A program made the position numbers and the translations under genes. Shown here piece after piece: positions 21,989-34,079 of a stretch of 60,000 bases of DNA (position 1 is its first letter; every line of letters starts with the position of its first letter). Location: assembly GCF_030272615.1 (NCBI RefSeq), contig NC_081413.1, positions 553,377,136 to 553,437,135 of the forward strand, given 5' to 3'. The notes beneath the pieces were generated by a model. The model had not been told where the DNA came from, made no database searches, and worked only from the letters and a program-made list of their open reading frames with translations. Source of the stretch: Cryptomeria japonica. Its lineage: Eukaryota; Streptophyta; Pinopsida; Cupressales; Cupressaceae.

Positions 21989-24057
21989 ATGGTCTATTTA
22001 GTATCAATCCCTGCTCCAGTATTTGATGGTTCAAACTATTCCATTTGGAGTAGTAGAATGGAAGTCTACCTATCCTCTCTAGGGTTTGATGTATGGATGT
22101 CAGTTGTTTATGGTCTCCCTAGGAATGTCAGTCCTCCCACCGGATCTAAAGAAGAAAGAAGATGCTTGTGCAATGAAGAAGCCATGAAGGATATATTCAG
22201 TGGGCTCACCAGTGATGTTCCCTCATAGGTGGATAAGTTCAGATTGACAAAGAGTCAATGGGATAGACTAAAGAAGCTTTATGAAAATGAACCCTGCACC
22301 ACTGGATCAGTTTGTGGAAGTGAGAAGAATAATGTTACAGACACATGTATAGATGACAAAGGTAGATTAGACTATTGAAGTAGCAATGACAAAGAAGGAA
22401 CCCATCTCTTCATGGCATAAGAAACAGAAAGTGAAGTGCACACATTAGAGTGTGATAAGGCAGATAGATCCCATCGGTATGATGTGTTTGGCAGTGATAA
22501 TGAAGAAGATGAAGAAGAAGGAGATAAGGAAGATAGATCTAGCCCGCAAGATCTATTTGATAGTGAAAGTGAAGAGGAGGATGAGGCAAAAATTGATCTT
22601 GAAGGAGAGCTTGCAAATGCACTAGTAGAACTCAGAAGAGTAAGGAATTCATACAAGTTATTCAAGAATGCTGCGATTATGGAGCAAAACTGATTGATAA
22701 GGTGCCTTGAAGAATCTGAGAAAAGCATCTCAGAGATGATGTCTCACAAGGAAGACACCAACGAGTGTTAGTATAGTGATCTAGCCTCTGAGATAGAAGT
22801 AAAAGATAAAGAATATCAAAAGCTGCTTGGAGAAATGGAGATTCTCTGAAATGACCTTGAGAAGTGTTAGGATGAGCTCAAGGTAAGAATCCAGTTTGAT
22901 GGCAGCAGTGAGGCCTTGGACAAGATGTTGAAGAAGCAAAATCATGCCAAGGACACTGAAGGTTTAGAAATTGGTGTCGCTGAATTCTCCATCAACAAGA
23001 ATATCCCCCACAATGACATTCTATTTGTCTCCTCAAATGGAGAAAACAAGGGACAAACCTTTATAGTTAGAAATGCTCCCCGGAAGAAGGTTGATCTAAA
23101 TACAATCGATGAAGACTTGTAGATAAGAATAAAGATCGATGTTGCAAAAAGGAGGAACAATACAGATCCCAAAGGTAAAGGGAAGATGGGAGAAGATAGC
23201 TTCACTAGAAGAAGGAACATGAGAAGATAGAAAAAAAGACCTCCTACCGGTAGAGGACAAAGGAATGCTACCACCCACAGGGTAAGACATGTGTGGGAGA
23301 AGAAAGGATCAGATGGAGGAAATGCAAAGAATGGACAACCTAGGACCCATCCTCAAATAAGGAGAAATGGAGATGCTAAATCAGTAATATCTCCCCATGC
23401 ATGGAAGTAAGTCATATGCCATCCTTCTCCGATTATTGTTTTGAATTTAATGGTCATTGCCATAGGGCAGAAAATTGTAGAAAGAGATCTAGAAGAAATA
23501 ATCTAGGATCTCATAGACATCATGCATATGAGAAGAATGTATATAGGACTAGATACATGCATGTCCCCTCTCCCGATTATGCAAATATTGTTTGTCATAA
23601 CTACAATGGAATTGGCCATAGAAAGTTTGAATGCAGGAAGAGGAACTTGCAGTCAAATGGAGGCCGGTACAACAAATATGCTATGCAACAAAATGGATAC
23701 AAAGCATATAATAGGCAGAGACCTGCATGGAACCAAAGGAGAAATGTCCCTGTAGGAGCAAGAGGTCCACCGGTTTCAGTTGCTATTCACAACAACATGC
23801 CTAGAAGAAGATGGTCAAACCGGTATGTCAAGAGATTCCCCAATTATGAATTTGGGATGGATGTGGTGTGCTATTATAGCACTACTTCCGGTTGTGATGT
23901 TGAATCTAGAAATGGAAGGACCCATCAGCAAAAGAAGGAAAAACTTGCTCCCAAGAATGAAAATGGGAAGAAGATTGAGATCAAGCAGGTATGGAGGAAG
24001 AAGACCATGGACCGGCACTGTACATTCAATGTACAGGTGATATCTCCTAAATCCTAA
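21989..24057 (+). pseudogene. gag: Copia-type gag of the outer element, decayed
   Basis: The ATG at 21989 opens a frame with VFDGSNYSIWSSRMEVYL, the standard N-terminus of Copia gag. The frame has stops near 22226, 22690, 22768 and 22847, and the matrix-like middle is degraded. Acidic and coiled-coil segments follow (22436-23120). The C-terminus is in another frame (23401-24057) and carries three ruined CCHC knuckles: CFEFNGHCHRAENC, CHNYNGIGHRKFEC and CYYSTTSGCD. In each, the second Cys is replaced (Phe, Tyr and Ser respectively). No protease, integrase or RT follows. The protein would have packaged element RNA and is now dead. Confidence 0.75.
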
Positions 24058-25357
24058 AGGAGATGCAGGATCTTAGAGGGAGTAATACACTAAACTTATC
24101 ATTCACCCCCTCAGTAAAGAAGGACACTTGGAAGATCAAGATACTGCCAGTATAAAGGAAGAGAATGAAATGTTAAGTGTGTGTAGAGGCTGCCTTGACT
24201 ACACACCTACAGATGAATGTTGGATCACTACTACATGTGTCAATGGATGAAGATTAACAATTGGAATCAGATGAAAAGTGACATAGAAGATTAGGAGTCA
24301 TAGAAAGGTGCTCCTATAGTGATAGTGGACTGGTACAGGGAACTGGTATGTGAAGAATGTTACCGACATGAATACTAACATGTACTTGCAGGTTATGTAA
24401 GACAATGAGGTTGGAGATAATTGCATTAACTCCGATAACATGTAATGAGGTGTTTATGTCTCAGGTATTATTGGAAAAGACCTAAATGACATTTGATGGC
24501 CTGATTGTTGATCATCCAGGCATGCATGTTTTTGGACTAATCGGTTTGATCTATGACTTGTTGATGACATTTTATGGTATTGTGTACATCCAAGATCATG
24601 TCATAGGATGTGATGGACATAATAGAGTTGAAAGATCATCAAATGATCACAGTTGCACAACTCAATCGGTATATGGTGAAGATTGGAGTCTCGATATTGG
24701 ACTTGACTGGAGATGAGGACCTCAGATGTATGACTTAGGGGGAGTTCAAGTGCTTATGAATCAGGGCCAAAATCCTTGAACTTGTAAGTATATTGACTGC
24801 CCAAACTACAGATGATGGAAATTTTTGTAGGAATACCCAGGTTAATTTCACCATTATGGGTATCTACTTGTCATTTGGCTAGTTGTATTCATAGTACAAT
24901 CACATTTGATTCTAAAGAAATTTTGGGATCAAACGGGAGGTGATGCAGTTTGACCGACATGTAAGTAGTATTCACTAACATATCAGTCTGCAATTGAGTG
25001 CTTTAACAAATATTATCTGATTTTTATAGCTCAATTGGTGTTAGTTGATGGTTGATTCCTCCACCTCAAGTGTTGTGACTTGAGAAGATGTAACAATTTG
25101 TAACAATTGGTATCTAAGGAGCAGATACATCCGGTAAAGAAAAAGGGGAGAAAGAATTCTATTAGTGACCATTAAAGGAGAGAAGGAATGATATCATGAT
25201 AGTTCCCTTTGTCACTGTTGTCAAAGGAGGAGAGAGATTCTATAGTTTACTGCATACTATAGATGTGTGATGGATTATACAAAGGGGGAGAGTTAGATCA
25301 CACAAAGGGGGAGATAGATTATGTAATATGTTGGATACTACATGTGTTGACATCAAT
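24058..25357 (+). other. internal region of the outer element without recognisable genes
   Basis: No pol motif is visible in any frame. Towards the end there are repeated AAAGGGGGAG-type purine tracts (about 25139, 25279, 25301). Confidence 0.6.
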
Positions 25358-25372
25358 GCCAAAGGGGGAGAT
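25358..25372 (+). promoter_or_regulatory. polypurine tract of the outer element
   Basis: GCCAAAGGGGGAGAT directly precedes the 3' LTR start TGTTGGCATTG. Confidence 0.87.
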
Positions 25373-27943
25373 TGTTGGCATTGTCTTGTCATTAATGTCA
25401 ACCGGTATGGGATGATTACCAGTATGAAAGATGTATGTGTAACACTGTCATGGAGGAGCATATGATGAGATATCTTTGATATCACCTTGTGTTGAAAAAC
25501 ACCGATAAGGTAAGGAAGAGAATATCATTCAGGGGAACGATCACTGGAGTCATCGGTACACAAGTTAGTGCTTGACTGGTGGGTTGAGATGAATAGGTGA
25601 CCGGTACAGTGTATCATCGGTAAGGAAAGGATGTCAACTAGTAAGTGATGTGTTGACATAGAAAATTCAGATCAACCAAGTGAGTGGTTGTTAATTGACA
25701 AAGCTCATGACCAGTGTACAAGCAGGATGGGTAAGGTGCTTGAGCTATTGTTTGTGATGAAGAGGCAAAATGCTACCTAAATCACATCAACATAGGAGGA
25801 GAAGGATGAACAGGTTATCGATATACTACGAGGTTGCTATATAGCAAGACACCCACCGGATGAAGATGCAGTCACCATGTGAAGAGATGACTGACAGTGA
25901 ATGTTCCTACACTAGATCACATGTGCTTGTTTGAAGATGTGCTGCACAAACAGGGAAGTCACATGAGTGCATTGCAAGATGCAGATGACATAAGGTGTCA
26001 CTCTCACTGGTAAGTAGAACTTATTTCCTATTATGCATAGTGTGCATCATAGTCATGTGAGATAAGGAAGATGAGGCAAAGGCAGGTGTTCTGAAGGCTC
26101 AGACCGAATCTATCAGTGAATCAAAGGAATGCCTTAAGTGCATGAAATTAGGGATATGCACTGGATTGTTTGAGAAGGCATGTTGAGGTGCCGGTAAAGA
26201 TGAAGAGTGATTGGTTTGTCACTTTGACAAGTTAGCTGAGATATGGTTTGAGATGGTAAAGAAGAATGCAAGGCTAAGAAGATGCAGATAGAGGAGAATG
26301 GCCTGATTGAAGATGAAGTTTGTGGAAGGATGATGACATAGTGTCATCTAGAGTATTTACCGGTATGAAAGACCACCGTAATATGGACAAGGTGCAGATG
26401 CAGAAGACTCCCCATATGATGAAGATGTGCATAAGGTAGGTTAGCAAGAGTATTGATCGATTGAGTAGTCTACCAGAAGAGAAGCAAAGTGCAAGGTTGA
26501 TAATAGACCAGGTTGTGGGTTTAACCGACAGGGTTAGTATACCAGTAGATGAACCCGATAATGGAATTGGTCAGTGATCCAATCCATACCGACACAGAAA
26601 ACCTAGTAGAGGTGGATATTGACATGGATACCACCTAGAGATGAAGTGGTAAGCATGCAGAGGTTGGTGGAGTGTCATGTAGAGATAGGTGTCTCTACAG
26701 GTGTGCATTTAATATGGATCTCATGATTTATGGATTGGATCAGAAGAGTGCGGCTCGAGGAAGAATGAATGATAGAGAAAAATCAGGGAGTTGGTGGAAC
26801 TCAATTTGAAGCAAGAAGATCAGATTGTGAGAAGACCTCGAGAAGGAAACAACAAAAACTTTAATGGCATTTTGACTGAGGTAGGTTGAGATGCAAGGCC
26901 CTGGTTGCTAAAATGAGAAAATGTGTATTGGAAGGTGCGTTAATGGTGGGGATGTATAGTTATCTATCTGGGAGATCAGATTGGAAAAGATATGATTGGA
27001 TTTGGTTTGCCTCGAGGATGATGAGGAAACCCTAACCGCCTGAGATTTGAATTGGCTTTTGGCGGGAAAACCAAGCTATGAATATGCAAGCCAAAGATAT
27101 TATTAAGGGTTGCTGAATAGAAGAAGATAGGGCTGCTGCGAAGTATTTGAGTGCTGCATGAGAGAGCCAGATCAGTCTGAGAGAAAATAGTTAAGGATAG
27201 CAGTGCAGAACCGATAGTGTCCATACCAGTAGAGTAGAAGTGAAGGAAGCTGTAGAGAAGGCATACATAGAACTGACAGAGTGTAGTACCGGTGAAGATC
27301 AGAGTAGTGATGAGAAGATCCAACATAGAAGAAGAAGAGTAAAGGTGAACCGGTAGAGTTTACCATCAATACAATAACAGTTAAGAGCAGTAGAAGAGGT
27401 GAAACTGTGTAGCAGAGAAGGTGTCTTACCAGACGAGTGAGGTATATGAAATGGTTACAAGATTCACTTGTAATCATATGACAAATTTTGTATTTGAAGT
27501 TATCTTTGTGATCATTGAGTTGTAGCTTAGTGTAGGGGTTGTAGCTCCTTTGGGTTGTAGCCCATAAATCAATCAGGGGTTGGTGCCCTAAATCAAGGTT
27601 TGTAGCTCCTTTGGCTTGTAGCCCATAAACAAGTCAGAGGTTGTAGCTCCTTGGGTTGGTGTCCCAAACATTGTAACAAAGATTCATTGTGAGGCTAGAT
27701 TGGAGCAGTAGTCTCCAACAACATTTCTCACTAAGGTTTTTCTCATCTTGGGTTTTCCTCATATATGATGGTGTTATGAGATGTCCCTTTGTGTGTGATT
27801 GCATTTGTGTTGATCTTCCCACTAACCGGTAAGTCTGCATTAAGTTAGATATGATAACTGATATGATCACATAGAATAGTTAGAAGGGAAAAGTTTGAGA
27901 ACCATTGATTCACCCCCCTCTCAGTGGTGCATTGTGTCTAACA
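25373..27943 (+). repeat. intact 3' LTR of the outer Copia-like element (2571 bp)
   Basis: It starts TGTTGGCATTG and ends GTGTCTAACA, with no large insertion, so it is the reference for the broken 5' LTR. It preserves the empty sites of all three insertions: near 25665 (nested Copia), near 26572 (Tat fragment) and near 27605 (3-kb insert). Confidence 0.9.
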
Positions 27944-30900
27944 TATTTCCATATCATGCTACAAATGTCTCAAAGTGCACTGTTTTTGATGATGCTTATT
28001 CACTATTATCTCCAAAACCACTATTATTGGACTGCAAATTTTCTCAAACATTGTCTTTGAATGGTGATCTTCTTGGATATTCATTCTCTCCATTGTCTCT
28101 AAGGGGCTACTCATTATCTCTAGCTTTAGGAAAATATCTAGGTTCTTTATACCTTTAACTATGGAGATCCTATGTCTTCTTACAAATTTTAGGACCTTGC
28201 TTTTGATATTTCTTTGTCACTTTGGTAGTAGTATTAATGTCTTTTTTAAGTCTGCCCTATTGTCTTTAATCTTTTTAGGTGGTCATAGTTTTTCCTTGAT
28301 CGATTCTCTGTGCCACATGCTATATTTTGTCTCCAAAGGCTTCTCTCAGACCCTAGTCACCCTTGAAATGCATTGTATTTCTATTTTTTTGACATCATTG
28401 GCTGCATTTTATACGTAAAGGGTTGATTGCTTGAGGGGAACCATTAATCTTTTGATGAGAGCCTTTAATATAGGTTTGTCACTGAATGCCTTAAATTCTT
28501 TGGACTTATCTTTCAAAGTGCACAAAAATCACTATCTTTTGTTTGATTTTCTACTCCAAGGCTTGCAATTGGTCTTATACAATTGTCACAAAGCTTACAA
28601 TCAATGACCTTCATGATGTGGACTTGCTTCTAGAGCTGTTTTGGTACATTGCTATGTATATCCATTCATTACCTTAGTGAGTATTTTGGGAGGTATCAAG
28701 AGGCTTTAATGGTGTCAAACCTACTTGTTCAGACCTTGTAACTATTGATACTTGGCTTCCATCAACCTTTCATCTATTGCTAATAGAGGTCAAGGCTGCT
28801 CATGATAATGATCATTCTTTGTATCATTTCTCTCTGACTAAATTTTGATTCATTTTTTGTAGTTGAGATCTTTTGGCCATTGATAGTGATCCATGCTCAT
28901 AGAGATGCTCACTGTCTTTCTTCATTTTTGTGTAGTCGACTACAACCTTGGATGTTGCAAAAGTTTTGATCTTGGAGATTTTTTTATGACAGTTACAAAT
29001 GATATGAAGATGGAGTGTTGGCACATCACATTACAGCTATCTTCTGCATAATAATGTTTGACTCTCCCAAAATACTGTATACACCACATTATATATGGTA
29101 ACCACACCTTGCTAGGATTTACCTATACTTTTCGGTTTGATAGCACTATCCTCTTAGCATGTGATCACTATTGTGATATGGTGCTCTGTACCACATCTTG
29201 ATTTTCTCCTTCATTCTTAGTTTGACAATGACCTCTACGTGTTCTCTATTGCATCATTTAAGAGATATAACCCATACAATACAAGGCTACCTTCATTCAT
29301 TTATGTTGCAACAACACTAATTTCACAAAATGCACTATAATATATTATTGTTTCTATCTTTGCATGCTTTTGTGACATTCTCCATGCTTCTTTGTATGCA
29401 AAAAATGTTCATTCATAAGCTATTTAAGGCTTTGCATCTTTGTTATTTTCTAATTTTGATCTTCTTGGATCATCTCTGCACCGTGTCTTTCCTCTATGGC
29501 ATTCTTGAAGCACAATCACGATATACCATGTATGTTGTCTTAGACTATGCTCTGTATACTGTCTTTGATGACTGTGGGTAATACATATATAAAAGATTAT
29601 TATAATGTTAAACATAGTAACACATGTAACACATTATTTGTGCCCTCTCACTATATCCTTTATTCATGGTTTTTGCACAAATAAGATTATCTTTTAGTCC
29701 TTTTGGACCATATTGAAGCATCACTATATCATTACAAGCTTATTCAATTAACAAAGGTAGAAAGCTTATGGCTTCTGGACATTGAACCTTGTTCTATAAA
29801 GCATTTTCATATTGTAATATACTATTCTCCTCAGTCCTTGGCTTTTGATAGTCATATTTATCATTAGGCTACTCTTAATCATACTTTTGTCATTGTTCTT
29901 AGCTATCTATGTGGTCTGAGTTTGATATGTGTCAATGCTTGTGACTATTTTAGAATTTTTAGTCTCTATCAAAATTAATCTTCAAGTGATCATTCTATTG
30001 ACACATAACAAGATATTCATATAATTTTTTAGACCTCCATAATGCAGACCCCTATCTTTGGAGATGGTTGACTGTTCTCTGTAATAATTTCATCACTATC
30101 TCTTTGATGGCTACTTATGACTGCAACATTTAAATCATTTTGTTCTCCATGATCTTTCCTTGGACTTGTGATAGTAGCTGGTGAAGATGACTACCATTCA
30201 GAGACTTTGTTGACATATTTCTCTAATGGTCTGCCAGAGGTCACTGTACCCTGTTCAAATCTCTATCAAAACATTGCTTGCTGGTCTCTTAGGATGCCAT
30301 TGATTGCTCTTATTGATTTAATCTACCTTTTGAATTTGTGCTATCCTTGACTGTATATGGAGGCCAATGTCCTTGACGATAAACTTTGCTAATTTGTCTC
30401 TTTCAAAGATTTTGAAAGGAACAATCAAACATTATTACTAACCCATAAGAATTTTATATAACTAATCTTCAATAATCATAGTTGCTCTATGACTGCCAAA
30501 CATTAAAAGGTACAAAATCCTCACCAAAGAGGGTTTCTGTAAGAGGGTTTTTAATGAAGGCCAAAGATTTTCCTTCGATGTTCTTCAACAAAGCTCATGA
30601 ACATGACAATATTTTGAACCATGACTATCTAAAATGATATATTTAGTTTTATTTCTAACTTCTTTCATCTACAAAAATAAAGAAAATATTCTCCATTAGA
30701 TGGATATGGAAATTGATGGCTTCAAACACATTGTTGGAGAACTCAAGGGAGAAGCACCTCTTGAGAACATCCCAGAACATGAAACACTTAGATATGCAAC
30801 AAAAATTCCAAAGGAAGAACCATTCATCAAGGGATTAGAAGAGTTGGAGAAGGGTACTAGTGCAGGAGCACCTAAGGGTTGAAATGCCCTTAACCAATTT

Positions 30901-31139
30901 TGGCTTGTGAGACCTTCCAGTGGTCATGTAAATACATAAGGACTAACTCTAGTTCATTTGTATGGTTGTTTAATTGAAGTTTTTAAAATTTCTCTTATCG
31001 GCAAGACCTACCCCCGATCGGCAAGTCTTACCCCAATGAGTTCGCCAGAGTTTGGAGTGGTTCACACTTACCCCGATGACCTGATAAGTCGTCAGTGCTC
31101 AGAGTATTGTTATCGGGTATCAGAAGGAGTATTTTCAAG
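27944..31139. other. unassigned AT-rich region
   Basis: Only short frames without recognisable domains are present. Style and composition resemble 640-1077, consistent with being the other side of the outer element's insertion site. The left limit of the gypsy 5' LTR that follows could not be fixed and may lie inside this stretch. Confidence 0.4.
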
Positions 31140-32787
31140 TTTCCTCAATGATTAACTTGACCTATATTTGGACGGTGATCGTGGATGATCCTACGGTGGT
31201 CGCTATACTGCAATGGAGAGATGCATGAAAGTTATTCCCCGCGTCTTGACGACTAAGTGGTGGGACCCAACAAGAGAGCAGCTCAGGTGAGTTAACGGGT
31301 GAGAAAGTTTGGGATGATCGAACGATTGTCGCTATACCGCTATGGTGAGATGCACGAAGGTTATCCTCCATGACTTGGCGACCAAGGTGGGGCAGGCAAG
31401 AGAGATTCACTCTGGGTGGTTAGTGAGGCTGTGCTAAGGTGGTAGGGCAGGGCCCCCAGAGCCAATCAGGGGGTACCACGTGGTGGAGCACAGAAAGAGA
31501 TCAAGGAAGATCAGACAATTAGGATAGCTATTTGGTTGTCTTGCTAATGACTCAATGGAATTGCCTTTGGTGATCAGGTTGATATTGGAGATCGAGTCTA
31601 CCTGTTGAAGGCTATCCTGGTAAGCTGATGGAGCCAATCTATTTGGAGCCGCTTTAGTAGAGTCACCTAGTAGTTCATCGAAAGATTGAAGCAATGCTTT
31701 TGTGGTCTTTCTGATGACCGATGGTGTAGAGACTAACTACGGGTGTGTGCTCAAAACGGAGTCCAAAAGATAAACACTTGGACACTGAAGATGGTCTCGT
31801 CAGTGTATATGAATACGAACTGAATCGACTTCTTGGTGCATGTGGGATATTGTGTTTCTCATGAATGCAGACTGTCGGAGATAGTTAAATTTCAAACCGT
31901 TGGTGTAGTTGCAAATAGAAACGGTTGGCAACGAGATTTATCTTGTCCAATAGGAGGAGTTCCAAATAGAGGTTGTATGTATAAAAAGACCCAACGAGCA
32001 TCTCTAAGGGGAAAATGGTTAATCGTGGATCTTTTATTGTGAATCATTGATTGTTATTTATCGATTGCCTCAGAGAACATTTTTTGTTTTTCTGGAATGC
32101 AATAGAGAAGTCCATTTTCTGGTTTTCAATTAGAGTTTCATTTCTGTTCGTTTCATGTATGTTGTTAATGTAATTGTTTCATTTCTCTGTTTTGTGAGTT
32201 GTTGGTTTGAACCCGTGAATAAATTAAGGATCTGTAAATAAAGATTTCATTTTCAATTTTTGTTCCCTGTTTGCAATAATAAAATGGCTTTGACTTGAAA
32301 CTCCATAAGATCTTTGGAGATTCTCAAGCATAGCCAAAAATGTACAATAGGTTTTCATTTGAGAGAGACCAAGAAATGGCAATCGCCATTTCTGCATACT
32401 GAGCCTAGCTGAGCTTGGTGATAGTCTGACTAGGTATTAGTAATTTGAAGGAGATAACTAGTAGGGGAAGGAAACTATTGAGAACTGGGAAAAGATCCAG
32501 AAGGCTACAAGCCTGAAAATGAGACATTGTGTAACCATAGGGAAAAGTTTGCTAAACCAAACAAGATGGGTGGTTTTGCAAAAAGAGAGCGAATGTCTGT
32601 GTGTCCTAAACCCCTACAAGGATTTAGTGAACAAGCCTAGCTTGTGAGCTTGAGGAAGATGAGATAAGCAAACAAATGGTAGGGAATCCCTTAGAAGTCT
32701 AGAGGGGTAGACTTGGAACCCGAAAAGGGATAGAAGCAAACCATCAAAGAAACCAAATTGATGGCAAACTAGGTTGCCTCCCTATCA
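31140..32787 (+). repeat. 5' LTR-like region of the truncated gypsy element
   Basis: The right end (CCTATCA, 32781-32787) is set by the primer site three bases later. A TATAAAAA at about 31979 and AATAAA signals at about 32218 and 32237 give a plausible promoter and polyadenylation layout. With no partner LTR the left end is unknown. Its first 250 bp hold two copies of the module also seen in the 18542-21574 insert. Confidence 0.45.
31165..31390 (+). repeat. two further copies of the TCGCTAT...GACTTGGTGAC module
   Basis: GTCGCTAT lies at about 31198 and 31328, with GTCTTGACGAC (31243) and GACTTGGCGAC (31372) 45 and 44 nt later. This is the same spacing as in the 19060-20335 copies. Confidence 0.65.
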
Positions 32788-32790
32788 TAT

Positions 32791-32802
32791 TGGTATCAGA
32801 GC
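32791..32802 (+). promoter_or_regulatory. primer binding site, initiator tRNA-Met type
   Basis: TGGTATCAGAGC follows the presumed LTR end by three bases. Confidence 0.85.
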
Positions 32803-32830
32803 AAGTTTAGACTTGGGAAGAAAGTAGTTG

Positions 32831-33958
32831 ATGTCAGGCACTAAATTAGTAGGAGAAAATAGTCTTAGAATGGTGACCAATGCAGAGTTAGCCAAGAAGG
32901 TAGAAGATCAGGAGGAAGAGAATAGACTCCTGAAAGAAAGATTGGTACAATAAGAGAGAAAACTAGACGTAGTTGAGTATAAAATTGAGAAGTAACAATC
33001 CAGGTCAGTGAAGGGAAGGGTAAAGAATTAGTGGAAGAGGGTAGGATACCTCCCCCAGGCCCTGTCCTACCTAAAGAACCTTTCCTTAAAGAAATTAAAG
33101 CCTTAGGAGGAAAATCCCTAGAAGGAGTGCCACTTTTTTATGGGAAAATGGAGCCTGAAGTAGTTATGGAATGGATTGAAGGATTGGAGAATCACTTTGA
33201 GTGTGATGGAATTAGTGAAGCCTAGATTGAGAGGAGCAACCTTGACTTGGTGGAAATTTATCCAAGAAGAAAGGCAAAAAGAGGGTAAGAACCAAATAGC
33301 CAGTTGGAATAGAATGGTAGCCAAGGTGAGGGAAGCCTATGTCCCTAAAGATTATGAGACCCAACTGCACAAAAGGAGACAAAACTTGAGACAAAGAGAC
33401 TTGGATGTGAGCAACTACACTGAGGAATTTCAGAAGTTGTGTCTGAGATCCAAGGTGGTAGAGGATGACAGCATCAAGGTAGCCAGATACTTGAATGGCT
33501 TGAGATGGAATATTCAAGAGGAGTTGAGTTTGTTATGTCCTAACATTGTGCATAAGTGCTATCAATTGGCACTGAAGGTGGAGGAAAAGAGTAAAAAGAA
33601 GCAAGAACAAAGCAATAGAGGAAGAGGCAGAGGAAAAGATGGTAGAGGCCAAAGAGGTAGTTTTGGTAGAAGAGGAATAGATCAAAGGTCCCAAGGAGAG
33701 TCCAAAATTATCAAGAAAATTGAGGATTCATATAGAAAGAGTACCTATAGAGGAAGGGGATCATCTAGCAACCCAGGAAGAGGTAGATCTAGTGGATCAG
33801 GAAGAGGGTCCTACTTCTTCACCATGAATTGTTACAATTGCCAAAAGTTGGGTCACCCTGCCTATAGATGTCCAGAGAAATCCTCTTCATCTCAAGGAAG
33901 TGAAAGAAGAGCGACATATGCACAAGAAGATCAGAAAGAACCAAGACACAAGGTGTGA
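32831..33958 (+). pseudogene. gag: Ty3-gypsy gag with one CCHC knuckle
   Basis: ATG at 32831 gives MSGTKLVGENSLRMVTNAEL and a short coiled coil, then stops near 32951 and 32993. Gag continues in a second frame (33031-33225: PPPGPVLPKEPFLKEIKALG) and a third (about 33220-33958). The capsid-like region includes RLRGATLTWWKFIQEER, NYTEEFQKLCLRS and VARYLNGLRWNIQEEL. A Gly/Arg-rich stretch and the knuckle CYNCQKLGHPAYRC end it. At least two frameshifts and several stops mean it cannot be translated whole. Its role was particle assembly and RNA binding. Confidence 0.82.
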
Positions 33959-34079
33959 GCTTAGCTCCTGAAGATGGAGAAAATTTAATGATGAGAAGAG
34001 CCTTGATTAAGGAACCAATCAAAGAAGAACCAATTCAAAGAAGAGCTTTGTTTAGAATAAAATGCAAGGTCCTTGGTAA

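Larger units (their letters stand above)
1078..27943 (+). mobile_element. old Copia-like, pol-less LTR retrotransposon holding three nested insertions
   Basis: Both LTRs begin TGTTGGCATTG and end GTGTCTAACA. The 3' LTR is intact (25373-27943, 2571 bp). The 5' LTR is split into 1078-1375, 9196-10088, 17482-18541 and 21580-21915, which sum to 2587 bp, so the pieces account for one LTR. The primer site (21918-21929) matches initiator tRNA-Met and the polypurine tract abuts 25373. The internal 3.46 kb has a decayed gag and no protease, integrase or RT that I can find, so it depended on proteins made elsewhere. The flanking five bases are TATTG and TATTT. LTR divergence in the first 300 bp is about 10 percent by eye, making this the oldest datable insertion here. 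Confidence 0.85.
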
